Positions 34,592 to 42,717 of a stretch of 45,356 bases of DNA are shown in pieces. The notes beneath the pieces are model-generated. The model was given only the letters and a program-made list of their open reading frames with translations, made no database searches and was not told the origin of the DNA. The position numbers and the translations under genes are program-made. The stretch spans positions 1 through 45,356 of the forward strand of contig JADLHE010000216.1 of NCBI GenBank assembly GCA_020848965.1, in the 5' to 3' direction. This stretch comes from Saprospiraceae bacterium (GTDB lineage Bacteria; Bacteroidota; Bacteroidia; Chitinophagales; Saprospiraceae). How positions within the stretch are numbered: position 1 is the first letter of the stretch; each line of letters starts with the position of its first letter.

Positions 34592-35701
34592 ATGATTAAA
34601 CTCAATCTAAGCGACTACGATATTTCCATCGGTGAAATGGGCGGCCCGCTTCGGACGCTCGTTGCCGCAGGCAGCTACACCAAAATCGCCGTGCTGGTGG
34701 ACAACAACACCTACCGCCACTGCTTTCCACATTTTTTGCAAAGCATTGATTTTGAGGTGGTTGCCATCGAAATACCCGCTGGCGAGCTGCACAAGGGCCT
34801 CGATACTTGCCGCTTCATCTGGTCGGAAATGATGCGCCTCGGCCTCGACCGCCGCTCGCTGCTTATAAACCTCGGCGGAGGCGTGGTGGGTGATATGGGC
34901 GGGTTTTGCGCAGCAACCTACCTGCGTGGCATTGACTTCGTGCAAGTGCCCACGACCCTGCTCTCGCAAGTGGACGCTTCCGTGGGCGGCAAGGTGGCGA
35001 TTGATTTCAATGGCGTGAAAAACAGCATCGGCGTGTTCCAAAACCCCGTGGCCGTGCTGGTTGACCCCGCTTTTTTGAAAACTTTACCTCTCACCGAAAT
35101 CCGCAGCGGCTTCGCTGAAGTGTTCAAGCATGCCCTCATCGCCGATGCCTATCAGTGGCGCAACTTGCAGCAAATCAACGACTTGATGACGGTGGATTGG
35201 GCCAGCTACCTCGCCCCATCGCTCGCCATCAAGCAGCGAATCGTGGAGGAAGACCCCACGGAGAAGGGCATCCGGAAGGCGCTGAATTTTGGGCATACGA
35301 TTGGTCATGCCGTGGAAAGCTATTCGATTTCGGATTGGGGATTTCGGATTGCAGATTCCGCCCCGCAATCCGCAATCCGCAATCCGCAATCCGCAATGTC
35401 CCACGGCGAAGCCGTCGCCCTCGGCATCGTCTGCGAGGCTTGGTTGTCGCATAAAATATTGGGGCTTTCAGCGGCGGAATTGGACGAAATTGTGGCTTTC
35501 GTGAAACGCTTTTACCCGCATTGGCCACTGGCCGAGGAGGACTTCCCCACTATTTTTGACATCATGAAAAAAGACAAGAAAAACGTGGGCGGCCGCATCA
35601 ATTTCACGCTGCTGCCCGCCATCGGTGAGGCGAGGGTTGACCAGTATTGTGAGGTGGGGGTGATTGAGGAGGCGTTGCGGTTTTATATGAGTTTAGCCTA
35701 A
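34592..35701 (+). CDS. aroB: 3-Dehydroquinate synthase with a translated repeat insertion
   Basis: A 369-residue enzyme converting DAHP to 3-dehydroquinate, with NAD and a divalent metal. The NAD motif INLGGGVVGDMGGF and the signature ALNFGHTIGHAVESY are intact. Residues 244-269 are encoded by an inverted tandem repeat (35321-35398), in frame. They fall between His235 of GHT and His271 of SHGEAV. In E. coli AroB the equivalent metal ligands His247 and His264 are 17 residues apart; here the distance is 36, a net insertion of about 19 residues. The loop may tolerate it, but activity is not certain. The start (MIKLNLSDYD) is chosen by homology. The 3' end overlaps the Uma2 gene by 9 nt. Confidence 0.93.
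   Translation: MIKLNLSDYDISIGEMGGPLRTLVAAGSYTKIAVLVDNNTYRHCFPHFLQSIDFEVVAIEIPAGELHKGLDTCRFIWSEMMRLGLDRRSLLINLGGGVVGDMGGFCAATYLRGIDFVQVPTTLLSQVDASVGGKVAIDFNGVKNSIGVFQNPVAVLVDPAFLKTLPLTEIRSGFAEVFKHALIADAYQWRNLQQINDLMTVDWASYLAPSLAIKQRIVEEDPTEKGIRKALNFGHTIGHAVESYSISDWGFRIADSAPQSAIRNPQSAMSHGEAVALGIVCEAWLSHKILGLSAAELDEIVAFVKRFYPHWPLAEEDFPTIFDIMKKDKKNVGGRINFTLLPAIGEARVDQYCEVGVIEEALRFYMSLA
35321..35398. repeat. Inverted tandem repeat inside aroB, word GATTTCGGATTG
   Basis: The left arm (35326-35360) is GATTTCGGATTGGG, then GATTTCGGATTGCAG and ATTCCG. The right arm (35362-35398) is CAATCCG repeated four to five times (GCAATCCGCAATCCGC...). The arms are separated by about 1-3 nt. The element is 78 nt, a multiple of three, with no stop in the aroB frame. 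It encodes peptide repeats such as SAIRNPQ, repeated. Confidence 0.9.
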
Positions 35702-36253
35702 AATCTTGTCCACCTTCACCTCAAACCCAAGGCTTTCAACTAAAATCGTATCGCCCCGTTTGAAGTCCTGCCGATTGACGTAGTCACCGCTTTGCGGATT
35801 TTTATACACCTCAACCTGCTCATCTTCTATATTTACAATCCACAATTCAGGGATTCCTGCGGCAGCGAAGAGCGGCTTTTTGATTTCACGGTCGTAGCCA
35901 AGTGAAGTGTCCGAAACTTCGATGACAAGCAGGATGTCTTTTGGTTCAGGATGTTTTTCTTCGTAAAAATCTTCTCGGAAGTGGAGGATAGCAAGGTCAG
36001 GTTCGGGTTCAGAGTATTTGCCCAAAAAAATGGGGTCTTGAACGCTGACAAGGTATTTTTCAACATTTGGCATATTGTGAAAAAGGCGCATAATGCGCTT
36101 CACCCGGCTGGTGTGAATGCTTCCTATTGGGCTCATTTCGATGATTTCTCCGTTAATCAATTCTATACGGTCATCCTCGTCGAGGATGCCGACTTCCGCC
36201 ATTTTGTGGTAGTCGCTGACGGTGAGCAATCTTTTGGCTAACTGAATGGACAT
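35693..36253 (-). CDS. Uma2 family (DUF820) putative endonuclease
   Basis: A 186-residue protein with a PD-(D/E)xK-type core. The segments LINGEIIEMSPIGSIH, EPEPDLAIL and DILLVIEVSDTSLGYDREIKKPLFAAAGIPELWIVN are family hallmarks (acidic D in PDLAIL, then VIEVSD and a lysine). The family is most expanded in cyanobacteria and its cellular role is unknown. It overlaps aroB tail to tail by 9 nt and is divergent from gcvP. It has its own promoter at 36277-36310. Confidence 0.9.
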   Translation of the reverse strand: MSIQLAKRLLTVSDYHKMAEVGILDEDDRIELINGEIIEMSPIGSIHTSRVKRIMRLFHNMPNVEKYLVSVQDPIFLGKYSEPEPDLAILHFREDFYEEKHPEPKDILLVIEVSDTSLGYDREIKKPLFAAAGIPELWIVNIEDEQVEVYKNPQSGDYVNRQDFKRGDTILVESLGFEVKVDKILG

Positions 36254-36276
36254 GCGCTTTCTTTTTTTATCGTTTA

Positions 36277-36310
36277 CAAAACTAAGGTTTTTTCAAAAAC
36301 GCTGGGCAAA
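36277..36310 (-). promoter_or_regulatory. Promoter of the Uma2 gene
   Basis: On the minus strand TTTG (36307-36310), 22 nt, TAGTTTTG (36277-36284). The spacing is the same as at metF and gcvP. The leader would be about 17 nt. Confidence 0.6.
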
Positions 36311-36340
36311 ACATTCCCGCACAACCAAACCCTCCCCTAC

Positions 36341-36373
36341 TTGTTAATTTCCCCGACCAAAATCCTACATTTG
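36341..36373 (+). promoter_or_regulatory. Promoter of gcvP
   Basis: TTG (36341-36343), 22 nt, TACATTTG (36366-36373). Transcription would start near 36380. An AGGAG ribosome-binding site follows at 36411-36415, 5 nt before the ATG, one of the few clear Shine-Dalgarno sequences in the window. Confidence 0.65.
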
Positions 36374-36420
36374 CTCCGCAAAAAATTCTTCACCAAATAT
36401 TTCCAAATTCAGGAGAAAAT

Positions 36421-39306
<2,886 letters not shown>

Positions 39307-39311
39307 AGATA

Positions 39312-39360
39312 CTGGATTAACGGAGTCCGCTCCGGAGAGGGGCGGGATTCGTTAATCCAG
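39312..39360 (+). terminator. Hairpin downstream of gcvP
   Basis: CTGGATTAACG (39312-39322) pairs perfectly with CGTTAATCCAG (39350-39360). The stem extends inward with G-U pairs (GAGTCCGC with GCGGGATTC). A U tract is lacking, so it may be a terminator or an mRNA-end hairpin. The GGATTAACG stem is not a tandem repeat. Confidence 0.6.
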
Positions 39361-39427
39361 AAACTGATTACCTTATGGAAATGCTACAGACAAACCTATT
39401 TATTAAGGCAATTTATAATTTTAAAAA

Positions 39428-40312
39428 ATGGATATTCCAAAATTTCACGAAACATTCATTCCTATTCTGGAAGTACTTAGGAATGGTGAAATCTATCAAA
39501 CCAGAGAATTAATTGAAGAGGTAAAATCGAAGTTTTATACTGACTTAACTGATGAGCAATTAAAATCAAAGACGAAATCAGGTGAATTGCTAATAGACAA
39601 TAGGATTGCATGGGGAAAGTCCTATTTAAAAAAGGGCGGGTATATTGAATTTCCAGAAAGAGGCCACGTCAAAATTACCGAAAAAGGTAAGAACCATAAG
39701 GCAGAAATTTCAGTCCGTGACTTAGAAAACGAAATTTCAATTTTTGACTTTTACAAAAATGAACGAGGGGGAAACGAAAGAAAAGAAATAGTTGAAAACA
39801 ACTCGAATGATTCTCCTCAAGACCTAATCGATAAAGGTTTTGCGAGAATTGAGAATGAAGTTAAGTCCGAATTGTTAGCAAAACTGAAAGGTTTAAATCC
39901 ATATTTTTTTGAAAAGGTTGTCCTTAGGCTTCTCAATAAAATGGGATACGGTGATTTTATTGAAACTTCAAAGTCAGGCGATGGTGGAATTGATGGGATA
40001 ATAAATGAAGATAAATTAGGCCTTGATAGAATTTACATTCAGGCAAAGAGATTTAATGAGGGAAAGGTTAGAGAAAAGGATATTAGAAACTTCATCGGCG
40101 CTATGAGCGGTGACACTAACAAGGGTGTATTTGTGACTACATCAGAATTTGACGAAAAGGCACTTGAGAAGGCAAGGTCAGCGCATCATAAAATAATCTG
40201 CATAGACGGTAATAAATTAGTATCTTTAATGCATGAGTATAATGTGGGTGTTCAAATAAAGACAACTTATGAGATTAAACAGATTGATGAAGATTTTTTT
40301 GATGAGCAATAG
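39428..40312 (+). CDS. Mrr-like restriction endonuclease
   Basis: A 294-residue protein. Residues about 1-95 form an Mrr N-terminal winged-helix domain (MDIPKFHETFIPILEVLRNGE). Residues about 150-275 form the Mrr catalytic domain, with the PD-(D/E)xK residues visible: FFEKVV (E162), GDGGIDGII (D185/D189), and YIQAKRF (Q205, K207). Mrr enzymes cut modified (methylated) DNA and act as type IV restriction. The gene is clearly AT-richer than its neighbours (many AAA/ATT codons), which points to recent transfer. It is followed by a copy of the island repeat element. Confidence 0.9.
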   Translation: MDIPKFHETFIPILEVLRNGEIYQTRELIEEVKSKFYTDLTDEQLKSKTKSGELLIDNRIAWGKSYLKKGGYIEFPERGHVKITEKGKNHKAEISVRDLENEISIFDFYKNERGGNERKEIVENNSNDSPQDLIDKGFARIENEVKSELLAKLKGLNPYFFEKVVLRLLNKMGYGDFIETSKSGDGGIDGIINEDKLGLDRIYIQAKRFNEGKVREKDIRNFIGAMSGDTNKGVFVTTSEFDEKALEKARSAHHKIICIDGNKLVSLMHEYNVGVQIKTTYEIKQIDEDFFDEQ

Positions 40313-40359
40313 ATAGATAGAGTTTTGAACTCCCTTTAGCTCACCATCTTTCATTTCTA

Positions 40360-40450
40360 TTGAAAAACACCCCTGCTCGTTGATAGCTGTGCCACCACAC
40401 GGCCTTTGGTTGCGGCTAATGGTCACCTGCTTAGGTCAAACAGGTCAGCC
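40360..40450. repeat. Island element copy 1 (after mrr)
   Basis: The sequence TTGAAAAACACCCCTGCTCG, then TTGATAGCTGTGCCACCACA, CGGCCTTTGG, and AGGTCAGCC, resembles 41352-41429 over about 90 nt with indels, and 42641-42680 over its first 35 nt. On the minus strand it reads TAINEQG, as does copy 3, with synonymous differences. It lies between the nuclease gene and the toxin-antitoxin pair. Confidence 0.6.
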
Positions 40451-40514
40451 TACTACGCCCCAATCATTTCATCAAAATCACCGCTACCCGTTGGAGCGGG
40501 TGCCATTATCAAAC

Positions 40515-40543
40515 TTGAGAATTGATAAATTTGCTTAAATTTG
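40515..40543 (+). promoter_or_regulatory. Promoter of the toxin-antitoxin pair
   Basis: Two TAAATTTG boxes lie in tandem (40526-40533 and 40536-40543), each a full match to TAnnTTTG. TTG (40515-40517) sits 18 nt before the second. The antitoxin start is 20 nt after. The two boxes ten bases apart may also form a direct-repeat operator. Confidence 0.55.
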
Positions 40544-40562
40544 TAAGAAAACTGAATCATCA

Positions 40563-40835
40563 ATGACACTCGAAGCAAGAAAATACAAGCTGATTTCGCA
40601 AATCACCAGCTTGAAAGACGAGGCGGAAATCGCCCGCTTGGAAGTGGTGTTCAAAAACCTGACTGCTGGTGATGAGCTATTGCGAAAACTTGCCAAGCCC
40701 ATGCGGAAACACCTCAAGGTGGAGGAATTGGTGAAAGAACAAGGCTTCAAAGGTGTTGACCGGAAAAAATTCGATGCGCTCATCGCAGCAATTGACGTAC
40801 AGGAACCGATTGAAGAACTGCTTGCCGCTATCTGA
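40563..40835 (+). CDS. Putative antitoxin of a PIN-domain toxin
   Basis: A 90-residue, helix-rich, charged protein (ARKYKLISQITSLKDEAEIA at the start). It is not an obvious RHH or AbrB fold. Its position 2 nt upstream of a PIN-domain gene, and its size, indicate that it is the antitoxin, with co-expression of both genes. The family is not recognised. It has its own promoter. Confidence 0.7.
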   Translation: MTLEARKYKLISQITSLKDEAEIARLEVVFKNLTAGDELLRKLAKPMRKHLKVEELVKEQGFKGVDRKKFDALIAAIDVQEPIEELLAAI

Positions 40836-40837
40836 AA

Positions 40838-41284
40838 ATGACCTACCTGCTCGACACTAATATTCTCCTGATTTACTTGCGAGATAATGCTACCCGCCAA
40901 TGGGTTGACCAGCATCTCGCACCGCTTTCCCAAGGCAATATCCCCATTGTGTCAGTCGTGTCCGTTGGTGAAATTCGTTCGATTGCACTGCGCAACAATT
41001 GGGGCAAGAAAAAGCAGCAACAGTTGGAAGAACTGCTGAATCAATTGGTCATTGCCGACATCAATGCCGAAGATGTCATTGAAAAATACGCTGAAATTGA
41101 TGCTTTTAGTCAAGGCAAACTAAAGGGCAAACCCCTCGGCACTTCTTCCAGGAACATGGGCAAGAACGACCTTTGGATTGCTGCTACCGCCGCTGTGACA
41201 AATGCAAGGCTGTTGACCACCGATGCGGATTTTGGGCATCTTGATACGCAGTATTTCGAGGTGGTGCGGGTAGCTTTGGTTTGA
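40838..41284 (+). CDS. PIN-domain ribonuclease toxin (VapC-like)
   Basis: A 148-residue PIN-domain protein. The acidic catalytic residues are D6 (YLLDTNILL), E45 (VSVGEI), D111 (NDLWIAATA) and D129 or D131 (TTDADF). It would cut RNA, as VapC-type toxins do. The start follows the antitoxin stop by 2 nt. A copy of the island element follows downstream. Confidence 0.88.
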   Translation: MTYLLDTNILLIYLRDNATRQWVDQHLAPLSQGNIPIVSVVSVGEIRSIALRNNWGKKKQQQLEELLNQLVIADINAEDVIEKYAEIDAFSQGKLKGKPLGTSSRNMGKNDLWIAATAAVTNARLLTTDADFGHLDTQYFEVVRVALV

Positions 41285-41351
41285 GGCTGGTTGGGATGGA
41301 TAGCTGGGATGGGTCAAAGGCCCCCTGCTGGCTCAATACCCTTTAAGTCCC

Positions 41352-41429
41352 TTGAAAACGCCACAGCTCGCTTGATACCTTTGTTTGCATAGCGGCCTTT
41401 GGCCACAGCGTAGGTCAGGTAGGGCAGCC
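41352..41429. repeat. Island element copy 2 (after the PIN toxin)
   Basis: TTGAAAACGCC, then ACAGCTCGCTTGATACC, GCGGCCTTTGG, TAGGTCAGG and GGCAGCC. It matches copy 1 in order, with a shorter middle. It lies in the 211-nt spacer between the toxin gene and the hydrolase gene. A minus-strand frame across it (41538-41314) is unlikely to be a gene. Confidence 0.6.
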
Positions 41430-41495
41430 GCTTAGGCTTCCCAACACTTCGCTGCTGCATTCGTGCGTACATTTGAGCAACATAATTTCTCTGGT

Positions 41496-42410
41496 ATGCG
41501 ATTTTCACTTTTTCTAAGGGTATTCGGTGCTCGCCCAAAAAGCAAGCTATGCCTTTGTGTACTCATACTAAGCCTAATGGGTTGTGGGGTGCGATGGAAT
41601 GGCAGGCCCATACATTCCGAGCTGATAAGCAGCACGACCATTGATGTGTTCCCGGTGTATAAGAAAGAAGTCGAGGCGTTCCAAATAAAGTACAGCGTTG
41701 GCGAATTGGCGATATCCGGCTTTATCCTAAAACCAATTCAATCGAAGGGCAAAAGCCCGATGATTATTTATTGCCGTGGCGGGAACCGGGACTACGGCGC
41801 AATTGACCAGACGACGCTTGCCTACCTGGCTTATATTGCCTCGCAGGGCTATGTCGTCATGGCCTCGCAGTACCGGGGAAATTCGTTCAGCGATGGCAAG
41901 GATGAGTTTGGTGGGGAGGACGTGAAGGATGCGCTGGCGCTGATTGACATCGCCAAGGAGGTGGGTTATGTTGACCTCCGACGCATCGGTGTGTTGGGTT
42001 ATTCGAGAGGAGGATTGATGGCCTATTTGATGTCGAAGAAATCGGATAAAATCAAGGCCATTGCAGTAGTTGGGGCACCGACGGATGCTTTCAGGACGTG
42101 CCGGGAGCGCCCCGAAATGTACCGGGAAGTGCTGTTGCCCTTGGTCGGGGATTCCGTCCACCATAGGCAGGACTTCATTGACAGGTCGCCGCTTTATTGG
42201 GCGAATGCCATCAATGAACCCGTCCTGCTGCTGCATGGCACAGCCGATGTGAAGGTGGACGTCGAACAGGCGAGCCTGATGGTTGACGCATTGAAGGCCA
42301 ACGGAAATGAGTTCTCCTACAAGTTGTTTGAGGGCGGCAACCATCCTTTGCAGAACTTCCGGGAACAGCGGGACTCCATGATTTTTGATTGGTTCAAGCG
42401 GTCTTTTTGA
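41496..42410 (+). CDS. Lipoprotein alpha/beta hydrolase (prolyl oligopeptidase-like)
   Basis: About 304 residues from the ATG at 41496. An N-terminal signal with lipobox LSLMGC makes it a probable outer-layer lipoprotein. The nucleophile elbow is GYSRGG. The catalytic Asp and His are probably in LLHGTADVKVD and GGNHPLQ. It resembles S9 peptidases and dienelactone hydrolase-like esterases; the substrate is unknown. A -7 box TACATTTG at 41468-41475 ends 20 nt before this ATG, supporting it over the GTG at 41463. The frame ends just before the TonB-like fragment. Confidence 0.82.
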   Translation: MRFSLFLRVFGARPKSKLCLCVLILSLMGCGVRWNGRPIHSELISSTTIDVFPVYKKEVEAFQIKYSVGELAISGFILKPIQSKGKSPMIIYCRGGNRDYGAIDQTTLAYLAYIASQGYVVMASQYRGNSFSDGKDEFGGEDVKDALALIDIAKEVGYVDLRRIGVLGYSRGGLMAYLMSKKSDKIKAIAVVGAPTDAFRTCRERPEMYREVLLPLVGDSVHHRQDFIDRSPLYWANAINEPVLLLHGTADVKVDVEQASLMVDALKANGNEFSYKLFEGGNHPLQNFREQRDSMIFDWFKRSF

Positions 42411-42435
42411 TTTAGCTTTGTGCTATTCAATTAAC

Positions 42436-42663
42436 AAAATAATAGGCAGAGGCATGGGTGAGGATTCTAAAAAAGAAGCTATCCGTCTGGTCAAGCTGAT
42501 GCCTAAGTGGGCTCCTGGCAAACAACGTGGTGTCCCTGTCCGAGTGATGGCAATACAGTTCTTAGACTTCAACCCAAATCCTAAAATGACTAAGTGCCAA
42601 GAATCGGCACAACGGTGCAGGCTCATCCCTAACGTTTACCTTGAAAAACGCCTTGTTCGTTAA
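42436..42663 (+). pseudogene. TonB C-terminal domain fragment
   Basis: A fragment with KEAIRLVKLMPKWAPGKQRGVPVRV, the hallmark of the TonB C-terminal domain (EALRVVKxMPKWxPGKQRGxPV). The rest of the domain after VPVRV is missing or scrambled (a deletion is likely), and no N-terminal part is present. It lies directly after the hydrolase gene. It is a remnant of a once longer gene. In this 307-nt gap I see no other gene. Confidence 0.7.
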
Positions 42664-42680
42664 TAGCTGTGCTATTAAAT
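42641..42680. repeat. Island element copy 3 (after the TonB fragment)
   Basis: TTGAAAAACGCCTTGTTCG, then TTAATAGCTGTGCTATTAAA. It matches copy 1 (40360-40400) at about four fifths of positions with one gap. On the minus strand it also codes TAINEQG, using different third codon positions. Confidence 0.55.
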
Positions 42681-42717
42681 AATTACTGCGAAAGACAGCT
42701 CGGCCGGGCAGACCAAA

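Noticed and set aside
41314..41538. Minus-strand small gene over the hydrolase start
   Set aside because: It overlaps the lipoprotein start and consists largely of the degenerate island element.
40313..42717. Integron gene-cassette array with attC sites
   Set aside because: The repeated elements show no RYYYAAC/GTTRRRY core pair or attC-like fold, and no integrase is in the window.
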